DNA from: an uncultured Acidobacteriota bacterium
Lineage (GTDB): Bacteria > Acidobacteriota > Thermoanaerobaculia > Gp7-AA8
Length of the DNA stretch: 47,628 nt
Assembly (NCBI GenBank): GCA_946887105.1
Contig: CAMPKJ010000008.1
Coordinates: 1-47,628 of the forward strand
Direction of reading: 5' to 3'
Below, piece after piece: positions 16,187 to 26,663 of this stretch; position 1 is the first letter of the stretch, and each line of letters begins with the position of its first letter. Under the pieces are notes generated by a model, which saw only the letters and a list, made by a program, of their open reading frames with translations, ran no database searches and was not told where the DNA came from. The position numbers and the translations under genes were made by a program.

Positions 16187-18043
16187 ATGAACTCCCGGCA
16201 GGAGATGGTTACATCGCACGTGTTCACCCGAAAATCTGCGTTGCTCGTCGCACTAGCTCTGGTTGCATCCCTTTCGGCTCAGGCTGCCGAGCGCATGCCG
16301 CTGTCCGACGTCCGGAAGGGGATGAAGGGCTACGGCCTGACCGTCTTCGAAGGGACCAGCGTCGAGAAGTTCGACGTCGAGATTCTCGGCGTGCTGAACA
16401 ACATCGGCCCCGGCCAGAACCTGATCCTGGCCCGCGTCGATCATCCCGTCGTGGCGCGCGCAGGCATCATCGCCGGCATGAGCGGCTCGCCTGTGTTCGT
16501 CGACGGCAAGGTCATCGGTGCACTCGCATACGCTTGGCAGTTCTCGAAAGAGCCGGTCGCGGGCATCACGCCGATCGAAGAGATGCTGAAGATCGCGCGC
16601 GTGGCTGCTCCCGCGGGCGCCAGGCCTGCCGGCGCGACGCCGCGCATGAATGCGGTCGAGATGCTCAACGCCATCTCGAAGCCGGATCTGAACGCCACGT
16701 TCGAGAAACTCGTGAAGGGCATGTCCGCGACGCCGCTGAACACAGCAACCGGCGGCGTGCGCCGCATCGCGCTTCCGATGTCGGTCTCGAGCTTCTCGGC
16801 GGAGACCGTCCAGCGATTCACTCCATATCTCGAACAGCTCGGCTTCGTCGCCGTTCCGAGCGGCGCGTCGTCAACTTCCACCACCGCAGCTCCCGCGAAG
16901 AACGCCGTGCCGTTTGCGCCCGGCGATCCAGTCGGAGCGGTGCTGCTCAATGGCGACTTCAACGTCGCGGCGAGCGGCACGGTCACGTTCCTCGACGGCA
17001 ATCACGTCTACGCGTTCGGCCATCCGTTCCTGGACATGGGAGAGATCAACTTCCCGATGGCCACCTCGGATGTCGTGACGGTGCTGCCCAGCCTGGCCAG
17101 CTCCTTCAAGTTCTCGAATACCGGACCGATCGTCGGCGTGCTGCAGCAGGATCGCGCGGCCGGCATCATGGGCACCATCGGCGCGAAGCCGGACATGATT
17201 CCCGTCGAAGTGGTGCTCAACGGTTCCGGACCGTCGCAGACGTATCGCGTCAACGTCGTCCGTCACTCGCACCTCTCGCCGCTGATGCTGGCCATGGTCA
17301 CCGACTCGGTGGTCGCGAACGCGCAGCGTGCGGCCGGCGAGCGCACGGTGATGATGGAGGGCGAGATCCACGTCAAAGGCTTCCCGCCCATTCAGCTGCG
17401 CGAAGGCTGGGCCGGACAGCAGGCGCGCCAGTCCATCCCGCAGTACCTGGCCATCGTGACCGGCTATCTGATGTCGAACGAGTTCCATCAGACGGAGATC
17501 GAAGGGATCAAGATCCACCTCCGTCACGACGACGACCTGCGCATCGCCAAGCTGATGGAAGCATCGCTGGTGACGCCGCCGAAGGGTCACATCGCTCCGG
17601 GCGACACGGTGCAGGTGCGCACGGTGCTCAAGCCGTTCCGCGGCGAGCCGTTCGTGGAGATGTTCGACGTGCAGATCCCCGACGATCAGCCCGCGGGCAG
17701 CGCGTATCTGCTGGTCGGCAGCGGCTCGGTGATGAACGCCATCGACTTCACTCTGGTGCCGCCGGATCCGCGCACGCTCGAGCAGGTGCTCGGCGTGATC
17801 GGCCGTCTCCGTCCGTCGACCGACCTCACGGTCGGGCTGTATTCGAATGGCGAAGGCGCGGTCACGTCGGGCGTCTATCTGCCGAACCTCCCCGCGTCGA
17901 TGCGCGCGGTGGTCGCGGCGGATACGTCGAACGGCGCGCAGGCCGCGGTGAAGTACCATCCGGCCGGCCAGAAGGCGCGTCCCCTCGGCTACATCGTCGA
18001 TGGCGCGTTGAAGATCGATCTCCACGTCCAGCCGACGCTCTGA
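16187..18043 (+). CDS. SpoIVB peptidase S55 domain-containing protein
   Basis: A 618-residue secreted protein. After a signal peptide (ALLVALALVASLSAQAAE) comes the S55 domain: MPLSDVRKGMKGYGLTVFEGTSVEKFDVEILGVL, then VVARAGIIAGMSGSPVFVDGKVIGAL, whose GMSGSP (97-102) is the serine-protease motif of SpoIVB (Ser99 by analogy with GDSGGP), and then HVYAFGHPFLDMGEINFPMA. A C-terminal Ig-like region follows (GDTVQVRTVLKPFRGEPFVEMFDVQIPDD). In Bacillus SpoIVB signals across the forespore; here there is no sporulation context, and such proteins are common in Acidobacteria with unknown role. The ATG at 16187 was kept; an internal ATG at 16205 would also keep the signal peptide. Confidence 0.85.
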   Translation: MNSRQEMVTSHVFTRKSALLVALALVASLSAQAAERMPLSDVRKGMKGYGLTVFEGTSVEKFDVEILGVLNNIGPGQNLILARVDHPVVARAGIIAGMSGSPVFVDGKVIGALAYAWQFSKEPVAGITPIEEMLKIARVAAPAGARPAGATPRMNAVEMLNAISKPDLNATFEKLVKGMSATPLNTATGGVRRIALPMSVSSFSAETVQRFTPYLEQLGFVAVPSGASSTSTTAAPAKNAVPFAPGDPVGAVLLNGDFNVAASGTVTFLDGNHVYAFGHPFLDMGEINFPMATSDVVTVLPSLASSFKFSNTGPIVGVLQQDRAAGIMGTIGAKPDMIPVEVVLNGSGPSQTYRVNVVRHSHLSPLMLAMVTDSVVANAQRAAGERTVMMEGEIHVKGFPPIQLREGWAGQQARQSIPQYLAIVTGYLMSNEFHQTEIEGIKIHLRHDDDLRIAKLMEASLVTPPKGHIAPGDTVQVRTVLKPFRGEPFVEMFDVQIPDDQPAGSAYLLVGSGSVMNAIDFTLVPPDPRTLEQVLGVIGRLRPSTDLTVGLYSNGEGAVTSGVYLPNLPASMRAVVAADTSNGAQAAVKYHPAGQKARPLGYIVDGALKIDLHVQPTL

Positions 18044-18141
18044 TTCCAACGTTTCACGAATTGTTGTGACGCGGCGAACCCAAGCCCGTCGAAGATGACG
18101 GCGGCCGGAAGCGGCCGCCGCTTCAATTTGAAAGGATATTC

Positions 18142-20316
18142 ATGCGCCGTATTCTCGTATTGATCTCGGCACTGTCGATGGCAGTGAACGCGATGGCCGT
18201 CGCGCCGCAGTTCTGGCGGCTGACCGCGGCCGAAGAGTTTCTGGCAGGGGAGCTGGAAGGGTTTGCGGTGACCTCCCGCGGCGAATTGCGCGCGGCGCCG
18301 GCGATGAAGAAGGTGGCCGCGTTCACCGATCCCTTCGTCCTGTCGCAGACCACCGCACCGAACGGCGATCGCTTCTTCGGCACCGGCAACGACGGCAAGG
18401 TCTACCGCCTGCGCGGCGACGATCTCAAGCTGCTCTTCACGGCACCCGAACCCGAAGTGTACGCGGTGGCGTTTGCGAACGGCGCCCTGCTCGCCGGCAC
18501 TTCGCCGAACGGCAAGATCTACCGCATCGATCCGGAGAGCGGACAGCAGAGCGTCTTCTTCGATCCGCAGCAGGCGTACATCTGGGACCTCGAGCCTTCG
18601 GGCAGCGACGTACTGGCCGCCACCGGCGTCGACGGAAAACTGTTCCGCATCAACGCAAAGGGCGAAGGCAAGGTGCTGTATGACGCCGCCGACACGCACA
18701 TCCGCACCATCGCGCTGAAGAAAGATGGCCGCGTGCTGGCGGGCGCGTCCGGCAAGGGACGGATCTACCAGGTCGCGTCCGACGGCTCCGCGATCGCGCT
18801 GTTCGATTCGCCGCTCAATGAGATCTCCACGATCTACGTCGATCCGCAAGGCATCGCCTGGGCCGCGGGCGTGAGCAACACGTTGCCGTCCGCCGCACCG
18901 CCGAAGGCGCAGGGCAAGCCGGCCACGCAACAGCAGCAGCAACAACAGCAACAACAGCAGTCCGGCACCACCGGAGAAGCGAAGAAAGAAGGAGAAGCGA
19001 CGGTGGAAGTGTCGTTCTCCTTCGACGACAGCGCCGCCACGGCGGCAGCGCAGGCAGGCGCCGCGGAGGTGTATCGCATCGACGCGGACGGGTACGTCGA
19101 GACGGCGCGGAAGTTCGAGCGCGAGATGGTGTACGCCATCACCGGAGGTCCGGACGGCGGCATCCTGCTCGCAACCGGGCCGAACGGCCGCGTGTACGAG
19201 CTGCGCGAGAACGAGCTCGCGCTGGTCGGCGCGGTTCCGGAAAAGCAGATCGTGTCGATCTCCGGCACCGGCAGCTCCACGCTCATCACCACCACGAACA
19301 CCGGCGCCGTCTACCGGATGGAAGCGCGTCCGTCCGCGAACGCCGAGTTCCGCTCCACCGCCAAAGACGTCGAGCGCTTTTCGCGCTTCGGCAACTACCG
19401 CATCGAAGGGCGCAACCTGAATGCGGGCGACGTGACGGTGGCGTTCCGCAGCGGCAACACGCGCACGCCCGACGCGACCTGGAGCTCGTGGAGCAAGGCG
19501 CAGGGAACGCTGGAAGGCAACATCAACACGCCGCCCGCGCGGTACATCCAGTGGAAGCTGAACCTGGTCAAGCCGAACGGCGACGCGGCCATCGACGGAG
19601 TGACGGTGGCGTTCATGAACCGCAACGTCGCGCCGTCGATCGACGCGGTGGCGGTGCAGGATCCGGCCGTGATCTTCATCAGCAGCGCCTATCCTTCGGC
19701 GCCGCAGGTGGTCGAGGCCACCAATCCGGACGAGTACGGCATCTTCACCAGCCTCGATGCGCCGCGCGAGCGCGCAGCCGCGGATCAGGGCAAGCGGATG
19801 TTCCGCAAGGGATTCCGCACCGTGTCATGGCGCGCATCGGATGAGAACGGAGACACGCTGCATTACTCCGTTTCGTTTCGCGCGAAGGGCAGCACGAACT
19901 GGCTGCGCCTGCGCGAGAATATCGACGAGACGCAGATCAACTTCGACACCTCGCAGCTGCCGGACGGCCGCTACGAGCTGCGCCTGACGGCGACGGATGA
20001 ACTCGATAACCCCGAGGGTCCGTTGACGGACATGAAGGATGGCGTGGAGTTCCAGGTCGACAACAGCGCGCCGAAGATCGCCATGACCACCAATGGCGGC
20101 GACGTGGTCGTACACATCACCGACGAGCTCTCGCCGGTCGGCCGCGTCGAATATTCAGCGGACGCGGAGAAATGGATCCGCCTGCTTCCCGAAGACGGCA
20201 TCGCCGACTCGCGCAGCGAGACGTTCCGGCTGAGCAGGAAGGATGTGGATGGAAAGTTCGTGATCGTGCGGGCGGTGGACGCGCAGTACAACGTGGCCAC
20301 GGCCTCGGCGAAGTAG
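18142..20316 (+). CDS. Secreted beta-propeller protein with polyglutamine tract and Ig-like C-terminus
   Basis: A 724-residue protein with a signal peptide (MRRILVLISALSMAVNAMA). Residues about 50-400 form propeller blades with repeated motifs: GDRFFGTGNDGKVYRL, GALLAGTSPNGKIYRID, VLAATGVDGKLFRIN, RVLAGASGKGRIYQV, ILLATGPNGRVYEL. A run of 11 glutamines (263-273) and a charged linker interrupt the propeller. The C-terminal part has fibronectin/Ig-like elements (FRKGFRTVSWRASDENGDTLHYSVSFRAKGSTNWLRL and ELRLTATDELDNPEGPLTD). Function is unknown; cell-surface binding is plausible. AAAGGA 7 nt before the ATG supports the start. It sits 98 nt downstream of the S55 peptidase gene, and a strong hairpin follows its stop. 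Confidence 0.7.
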   Translation: MRRILVLISALSMAVNAMAVAPQFWRLTAAEEFLAGELEGFAVTSRGELRAAPAMKKVAAFTDPFVLSQTTAPNGDRFFGTGNDGKVYRLRGDDLKLLFTAPEPEVYAVAFANGALLAGTSPNGKIYRIDPESGQQSVFFDPQQAYIWDLEPSGSDVLAATGVDGKLFRINAKGEGKVLYDAADTHIRTIALKKDGRVLAGASGKGRIYQVASDGSAIALFDSPLNEISTIYVDPQGIAWAAGVSNTLPSAAPPKAQGKPATQQQQQQQQQQQSGTTGEAKKEGEATVEVSFSFDDSAATAAAQAGAAEVYRIDADGYVETARKFEREMVYAITGGPDGGILLATGPNGRVYELRENELALVGAVPEKQIVSISGTGSSTLITTTNTGAVYRMEARPSANAEFRSTAKDVERFSRFGNYRIEGRNLNAGDVTVAFRSGNTRTPDATWSSWSKAQGTLEGNINTPPARYIQWKLNLVKPNGDAAIDGVTVAFMNRNVAPSIDAVAVQDPAVIFISSAYPSAPQVVEATNPDEYGIFTSLDAPRERAAADQGKRMFRKGFRTVSWRASDENGDTLHYSVSFRAKGSTNWLRLRENIDETQINFDTSQLPDGRYELRLTATDELDNPEGPLTDMKDGVEFQVDNSAPKIAMTTNGGDVVVHITDELSPVGRVEYSADAEKWIRLLPEDGIADSRSETFRLSRKDVDGKFVIVRAVDAQYNVATASAK
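18928..18960 (+). repeat. CAG/CAA glutamine microsatellite within the propeller gene
   Basis: Eleven consecutive CAA or CAG codons (33 nt) code for Q263-Q273. The codons are mixed, so the tract is less slippery than a pure repeat. It is in frame and sits in a low-complexity linker between propeller blades. Confidence 0.95.
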
Positions 20317-20330
20317 GGACCCTCTCATCC

Positions 20331-20370
20331 GCCCTTCGGGCACCTTCTCCCCTCTGCGGAGGGGAGAAGG
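20331..20370. repeat. REP-like double hairpin after the propeller gene
   Basis: Two stems lie in tandem: GCCC-TTC-GGGC at 20331-20341, then CCTTCTCCCCTC-TGCG-GAGGGGAGAAGG at 20343-20370, a 12-bp perfect stem with a 4-nt loop. The element starts about 15 nt after a stop. It resembles the CATCCGCCCTTCGGGCACC-type intergenic repeats seen in many bacterial genomes (from memory, not searched). No T-tract follows. Confidence 0.8.
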
Positions 20371-20389
20371 CCACTTCTCCCGCCGTCTG

Positions 20390-20395
20390 TATAAT
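20390..20395 (+). promoter_or_regulatory. Perfect -10 TATAAT, probable leaderless start for the binding protein
   Basis: TATAAT matches the sigma-70 consensus and ends 7 nt before the GTG at 20403. A start site about 7 nt downstream would coincide with the start codon. No Shine-Dalgarno and no obvious -35 box are visible. Confidence 0.55.
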
Positions 20396-20402
20396 CCTTC
20401 GC

Positions 20403-22076
20403 GTGAGATCGCGTCCTCTCCTCGCGTTTCTGCTGCTTCTTTGCCTCGGCGCGTGCAGAGCGGCGGAGACGCCCGTGGCGGACTCGGCGGCGAACGATCC
20501 CGCTGCCGGGAGCACGCCGCAGGACGGCGGGACGCTGGTCCGGCGGCTCGCACTCGACATCGTCACGCTCAATCCGGTCGTGCTCAGCAGCCGCTACGAC
20601 CGCTACGTCGCCAATTACCTCTTCACGCCGGTCGTCTATCTCGACCGCAACCTCCAGCCCATCCCCGGACTGGCCGACTCGTGGGACATCTCCGAAGACG
20701 GGCTGACCTATCGCTTCGAGCTCAACAAGAACGCCACGTTCTCCAATGGCCAGCCGGTGCGCGCGTCGGATGTCGTGTACACGCTGAAGAAAATCGCCGA
20801 TCCGAACACGCAGGCCGTGCAGGCGCACGATGCGTTTTCCTCGCTCGACCCGGTGAAAACGCGCGCGATCGACGATCACACCGTCGAAGTGGTCTTCCGC
20901 AACCGCCTGGCCGCGCAACTCCTGCGCTTCAACGACGTGCTGGTGGTGCCGGAGTCGATCTACTCGGCCGGCAACTTCACGAAGGACTTCCTCACGCGCG
21001 CGGTCGGCAGCGGACCGTATGTGCTGGTGCGGCGCGACGTCGGCAAGGAAGTGGTGCTGCGGCGGCGCAAGGATTACTGGGCCGCGCGGCCTCACATCGA
21101 GACGATCGTGCTCAAGGTGGTCAACGATCACGGCACCGCGTTCAACGCGCTCAAGAGCGGCGATCTCGATGAATCGCTCGTCCCGTCCGACACCTGGATG
21201 CGCGAGCGCAACAATCCGCAGCTGACGCGCACCATCGACTTCCAGCGCTTCTATACGCTCAACTACAACTACATCGCCTGGAACAATCGCGATCCGATCC
21301 TGAAGGACAAGCGCGTGCGCCGCGCGATGTCGATGTGCATGCCGATCGACGCGATCATCAAAGATCTCTTCCAGGGCACGGCGCGCGCGATGAGCGGCCC
21401 GTTCACGCCCGATCACTGGGCGTACAACCCGACCGTTCCGGTGGTGCGCTACGACCCCGCGGGCGCGCAGGCGCTGCTCGCCACCGCCGGATGGACGGAC
21501 ACGGACGGCGACGGCGTGCTGGACAAGGACGGCAAGCCGTTCGAAATCGATCTGATCATCATGACCGGCAGCGGCGCGGCGCAACAGATTGGCCAGATGG
21601 CGCAGGCGGAGCTCAAGAAGGCCGGCATCAAGGTCGATCTGGTGATGATGGATGGCGCCGAGGCCATCCAGCGGCTCATGGCAGGCAACTATCAGAGTGC
21701 GTACCTGGGGTGGGATCTGGACGCCGATCCCGATCCGTTCGGCATCTTTCATTCGTCGCAGACGCCTCTGGGCGGCGGTCAGAACTTCGTCTTCTATTCG
21801 AATCCCGAGGCCGACCGCATCATCGACGAGGCCCGCGTCGAGCTCGATGCGTCGAAGCGCAAGGACCTCTACTGGCGGCTGCACGAGATCCTCGCGGAAG
21901 ACCAGCCCTACACGTGGATCGTGCAGAACTCGGCGAAGTGGGGACTGAGCAAACGCGTGCACGGCGTCGCCGCGAGCCGTGGATTCGGCTTCTTCCAGTG
22001 GTATCCCGGTGAGCTCGGCTGGTGGATCGCGCAGCCGCAGCGGGCGGAAGCCGTGCGCGCCAGCGCCGGTTCATGA
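20403..22076 (+). CDS. Peptide ABC transporter substrate-binding lipoprotein (OppA/DppA family)
   Basis: A 557-residue lipoprotein. Its signal sequence is MRSRPLLAFLLLLCLGAC (lipobox LGAC, Cys18), then a short low-complexity spacer. The mature domain follows the SBP family 5 pattern: GGTLVRRLALDIVTLNPVV, PIPGLADSWDISEDGLTYRFELNKNATFSNGQPVRASDVVYTLKKIADP, and QAELKKAGIKVDLVMMDGAEAIQRLMAGNYQSAYLGWDLDADPDPFGIFHSSQ. It binds peptides in the periplasm and delivers them to the permease encoded next. The GTG at 20403 is supported by the lipoprotein signal and the TATAAT just upstream. ATGA overlap couples it to the OppB-type permease. Confidence 0.9.
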   Translation: MRSRPLLAFLLLLCLGACRAAETPVADSAANDPAAGSTPQDGGTLVRRLALDIVTLNPVVLSSRYDRYVANYLFTPVVYLDRNLQPIPGLADSWDISEDGLTYRFELNKNATFSNGQPVRASDVVYTLKKIADPNTQAVQAHDAFSSLDPVKTRAIDDHTVEVVFRNRLAAQLLRFNDVLVVPESIYSAGNFTKDFLTRAVGSGPYVLVRRDVGKEVVLRRRKDYWAARPHIETIVLKVVNDHGTAFNALKSGDLDESLVPSDTWMRERNNPQLTRTIDFQRFYTLNYNYIAWNNRDPILKDKRVRRAMSMCMPIDAIIKDLFQGTARAMSGPFTPDHWAYNPTVPVVRYDPAGAQALLATAGWTDTDGDGVLDKDGKPFEIDLIIMTGSGAAQQIGQMAQAELKKAGIKVDLVMMDGAEAIQRLMAGNYQSAYLGWDLDADPDPFGIFHSSQTPLGGGQNFVFYSNPEADRIIDEARVELDASKRKDLYWRLHEILAEDQPYTWIVQNSAKWGLSKRVHGVAASRGFGFFQWYPGELGWWIAQPQRAEAVRASAGS

Positions 22077-23055
22077 CCAGCTATCTCGTCCGCCGGCTGC
22101 TCTACGCCGTCCTGACGTTCTTCGGCATCACCGTCGCCACGTTCATCCTCATCCACAGCGTTCCCGGCGACCCGATTTCCTTTTTCCTCGGCCGCGCCGG
22201 CGCCAGCAGCATTCCGCCGGAAATCCGCGACGCCATCCGCGCGGAGTTCCATCTCGACAAGCCGTTGCCGGTGCAGTACGTCCACTGGCTCCGGAGTGCG
22301 ATCGCGTTCGACTTCGGCACGTCGATCCTCGACCGCCGTCCCGTGCGCGAGCGCATCGCCGAGAAGCTGCCGGCCACGTTTCAACTGAACCTGATCGCGT
22401 TCCTGCTCGCCGCGTCGATCGGCATTCCGATCGGACTCTGGAGCGCCACCCGTTCCGGACATCTCATCGAGCGCGCGTCCGCGGTCGGATTCTTCGTGCT
22501 CTATTCGCTGCCGAGCTTCTGGGTGGCGCTGCTGCTCATTCAATGGCTGGCGGTGAAGTTCGGCGTGCTGCCGCTGTTCGGGATGGTCTCGAACGATTAC
22601 GCGGAGATGACGCCGGCGCAGCAGTTGTTCGATCGCATGCGGCATCTGGTGCTGCCGGTGATCACCATGACCTACACGCAGCTGGCCATCTTCGCGCGCT
22701 TCACGAAGTCAGCGGTGACGGAGGTGATCCGGCAGGACTTCATCACCGCCGCGCGCGCGAAAGGCGCGGGCAACGCCAGCGTGTTGTGGCGTCACGCCTT
22801 CCGCAATGCCCTCATGCCGCTGATCACGCTGCTGGGCATCACCATCCCGCACCTGATCTCCGGCAGCGTGATCGTCGAACAGATCTTCCAGTGGGACGGC
22901 ATCGGCCTGCTGTACTACGACGCGGTGCTGTCGCGCGATTACCCGACCGTGATGGGGCTGACCGTGGCGACCGCGGTGGTCACGTTGCTGGCCAGCCTGC
23001 TCGCCGACATCCTCTACGCGGTGGCGGATCCGCGCGTGCGGCTCGGGGAGGGGCT

Positions 23056-23059
<4 letters not shown>
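22073..23059 (+). CDS. Peptide ABC transporter permease, OppB/DppB type
   Basis: A 328-residue inner-membrane permease. The N-terminus MTSYLVRRLLYAVLTFFGITVATFILIHSVPGDP is the standard OppB/DppB opening, and later EAA-loop residues (TEVIRQDFITAARAKGAGNASVLWRHAFRNALMPLITLLG) form the contact with the ATPase. About six membrane spans are visible. The ATG lies in the ATGA overlap with the binding protein; an upstream in-frame start at 22022 would add only out-of-family basic residues. It overlaps the OppC-type gene by GTGA. Together with that gene it forms the channel for peptide import. Confidence 0.92.
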
Positions 23060-24583
<1,524 letters not shown>

Positions 24584-24622
24584 AAGGCCGTTCGAGTCAC
24601 CGTGATCTCGGGAGGGTGTGCG

Positions 24623-25042
24623 ATGCGGCAAAGAATTCAGGTGAAGCGCTCGAATCCTTCAGTGCAGGCGACCGCCACGAGCGGGACTCAAATCGGCATC
24701 TCCAACCGGCTCCTCTCCACGCTGCGCACCTACCTGCCGGGAGCGTGGATCGATCCGCGCAACAACGAGCTCATCGCGCTCTACCGCCTGCGCTATCGCA
24801 TGGCCATGGAAGAGGAGAAGTACGACACGGCGATGATCTTCCTGAACAAGATCCTGGAGCTCGATCCGCTGAATCTCGAGGCGAAGCTCTGCAAGGGCGA
24901 GATCTATCACCGCTGCCTCAACGACTACAGCCGCGCCATCGAGGCGTACAACAAAGTGATCCGCCTGTCGGCCGGCGCCGATGAGGCCATCCACACGCGC
25001 GCCCGCGCGGGGATGGCGGAGATCATGGAGATGTTGAGTTGA
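24623..25042 (+). CDS. Small tetratricopeptide-repeat protein
   Basis: A 139-residue soluble protein. Its C-terminal two thirds form TPR helices: NELIALYRLRYRMAMEEEKYDTAMIFLNKILELDPLNLEAKLCKGEIYHRCLNDYSRAIEAYNKVIRLS. The A, L and P positions match the 34-residue TPR pattern twice. The N-terminus is basic and polar (MRQRIQVKRSNPSVQATATSG). The ATG at 23 nt past 24600 is supported by GGGAGGG and a strong promoter; a longer frame from 24524 overlaps the coaD promoter region and is unlikely. TPRs mediate protein binding; the partner is unknown. It ends 14 nt before a large inverted repeat. Confidence 0.72.
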   Translation: MRQRIQVKRSNPSVQATATSGTQIGISNRLLSTLRTYLPGAWIDPRNNELIALYRLRYRMAMEEEKYDTAMIFLNKILELDPLNLEAKLCKGEIYHRCLNDYSRAIEAYNKVIRLSAGADEAIHTRARAGMAEIMEMLS

Positions 25043-25056
25043 CGCTTCGCGTCCGA

Positions 25057-25142
25057 GTCGCAACGTCTCAAAGTCGCAAAGTCTCAAAGAGCGGCTGCGC
25101 CGCGAGCCCCTTTGCGACTCTGAGACTTTGAGACGTTGCGAC
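25057..25142. repeat. Inverted tandem-unit repeat, GTCGCAAAG/GTCTCAAAG family, copy 1
   Basis: Arms made of alternating GTCGCAA and GTCTCAAA units: left 25057-25089, right 25110-25142. The outermost 19 bp (25057-25075 with 25124-25142) pair perfectly, and the inner units are shuffled. It lies between the convergent TPR gene and polyprenyl synthase and overlaps the latter's stop codon. The second copy is at 31909-31997. Confidence 0.9.
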
Positions 25143-26149
25143 TACTTCTCCCGGTCCATCACGAAATCCAACGCCATGTCGAGCGTCTCTTTCGCGGGTG
25201 AGGCCGAGAAGGGCTCCAGTGCCATCCGCGCGCGCGTCGCGTAGTCGCGGGCGATTTCGCGGGTCTGGTCGACGGTGTCGTAACGCTGCACGATGGCCAG
25301 GATTTCGGACGGATCGGTTCCATCGAACGACTTGCGCGCCGCGACGCGCGTGATCAGTTCCCGTTCACGCGTGGTCGCGTGCGGCATCGCCAGGATCAGC
25401 GGCAGGGTGAGCTTTCCCTCGCGCAGGTCGGACAGCGCCGGCTTCCCGAGCACCTCGGTGCTGGAGGTGAAGTCGAGCAGGTCGTCGATCAGCTGGAAGC
25501 AGATGCCGAGGTTGTGGCCGTACGTGAAGAGCGCGGCGGCGTGGCTTTCCGGCAGGTCGACGAGATAGCCGGGGATGCGGCACGTCGCGCCGAACAGCGC
25601 CGCGGTCTTGCGTCCCACGATGCCGAAGTAGTCGTCGACGGAGAGGTCGGCGCGGCCGTTCTGCTCCGTGCCGAGGATCTCGCCTTCGATCATCTTGATG
25701 GTGGCATCCGAGAGCAGCCGCAGGATGTCGAGGTTCCCCTCGGCCAGCGCCATGGCCATCGAATGCGCGTAGAGATAATCGCCGACCAGCACGGTCAGGT
25801 CGTTGCCCCAGCGATAGTTGATCGACGTTCGCCCGCGGCGCACGTCCGCTTCGTCGATGATGTCGTCGTGGACCAGCGTGGCGGTGTGGATGAACTCCAC
25901 CACCGCGCCGTAGATCACATCGCGGTAGCCGTCGTAGCGCAGCATGCGCGACACGAGCAGGAGCAGGGCAGGGCGAAGGCGCTTTCCGCCGCCGCCGAGA
26001 ATGTGCTCACCGACGTCCTGAATGGTGGTGATCTTGGAGCGAAAGTTGCGGCGAAGCTCCTCTTCCACCATCTCCAGTTTGGGGGCGACGAGGTCGAGCA
26101 ACCGCTCGGCGTACGCCGTCTGCCCGTTCATTGTCCGAGGAGCTGTCAC
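25142..26149 (-). CDS. Long-chain polyprenyl diphosphate synthase (IspB/HepT type)
   Basis: A 335-residue trans-prenyltransferase that adds isopentenyl units to allylic diphosphate to make the side chain of quinones. Both aspartate-rich motifs are intact: DDIID (95-99) and DDLLD (222-226). GGGGKRLRP (52-60) precedes them. Residues just before the first motif are small (HTATLV), which allows long products. The GTG at 26149 is preferred over ATG 26131: a TATCCT hexamer ends exactly 7 nt upstream, as at other leaderless genes here. Its stop codon overlaps the repeat element. The product length cannot be fixed from sequence. Confidence 0.9.
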   Translation of the reverse strand: MTAPRTMNGQTAYAERLLDLVAPKLEMVEEELRRNFRSKITTIQDVGEHILGGGGKRLRPALLLLVSRMLRYDGYRDVIYGAVVEFIHTATLVHDDIIDEADVRRGRTSINYRWGNDLTVLVGDYLYAHSMAMALAEGNLDILRLLSDATIKMIEGEILGTEQNGRADLSVDDYFGIVGRKTAALFGATCRIPGYLVDLPESHAAALFTYGHNLGICFQLIDDLLDFTSSTEVLGKPALSDLREGKLTLPLILAMPHATTRERELITRVAARKSFDGTDPSEILAIVQRYDTVDQTREIARDYATRARMALEPFSASPAKETLDMALDFVMDREK

Positions 26150-26156
26150 GCCGCGA

Positions 26157-26162
26157 AGGATA
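26157..26162 (-). promoter_or_regulatory. -10-like TATCCT, probable leaderless promoter of the polyprenyl synthase
   Basis: GAGCTATCCTT on the minus strand places TATCCT 7 nt before the GTG at 26149, with no Shine-Dalgarno. It decides between that GTG and the internal ATG 26131. Confidence 0.45.
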
Positions 26163-26164
26163 GC

Positions 26165-26659
26165 TCAACCGCGGTAGTTGGTGAACTGGAGAGGGATGCC
26201 GTAATCCGTTTCCCGCACCACGGTCATGGCACGCTGCAGATCGTCCTTGCTGCGGCCGGTGACGCGCACCTGATCGGATTGGATGGAAGCCTGCACCTTG
26301 ACCTTGGCGTCTTTGATCGTTTTCACGATCGCTTTCGCCTTCTCGGTCTCGATGCCCTGCACGATCTTCGCGCGCTGGCGCACGGTGCCGCTCGCAGCCG
26401 GCTCGATCTTGCCGTAGTCGAGCGCTTTCAGCGAGACCTTCCGCTTCACCAGCTTCGTCTCCAGGATGTCTTTGAGGCTGACCAGCTTTCCCTCGTCATC
26501 GCTGACGAGCACGAGCTCCTCGCCGCTCAGCTCGATGGAGCTCTTGCTGCCCTTGAAGTCGAACCGCTGCGCCAGCTCCTTCTGCGCCTGCTGGACCGCG
26601 TTGGTGACCTCCTGCATGTCAGTCTTGGAGACGACGTCGAATGAGAACTCTTGAGCCAT
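26165..26659 (-). CDS. YajQ-family nucleotide-binding protein
   Basis: A 164-residue soluble protein matching YajQ/DUF520 along its whole length: EFSFDVVSKTDMQEVTNAVQQAQKELAQRFDFKGSKSSIELSG at the start, IVQGIETEKAKAIVKTIKDAKVKVQASIQSDQVRVTGRSKDDLQ in the middle, and PLQFTNYRG at the end. Members have two ferredoxin-like domains; in Xanthomonas and Pseudomonas they bind cyclic di-GMP and regulate gene expression. Its ribosome site GAGG appears to lie in the arm of the adjacent CCGAGG repeat, 7 nt before the ATG. Fifteen nt separate its stop from the start of the polyprenyl synthase. Confidence 0.93.
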   Translation of the reverse strand: MAQEFSFDVVSKTDMQEVTNAVQQAQKELAQRFDFKGSKSSIELSGEELVLVSDDEGKLVSLKDILETKLVKRKVSLKALDYGKIEPAASGTVRQRAKIVQGIETEKAKAIVKTIKDAKVKVQASIQSDQVRVTGRSKDDLQRAMTVVRETDYGIPLQFTNYRG

Positions 26660-26663
26660 GTCA

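Noticed and set aside
16187..18043. Sporulation gene cluster
   Set aside because: Only the S55 domain is shared with SpoIVB; none of the other genes in the window is a sporulation gene and the cell is a diderm.
18928..18960. Phase-variable frameshift tract
   Set aside because: The unit is a codon, so gain or loss of units stays in frame; CAA and CAG are mixed.
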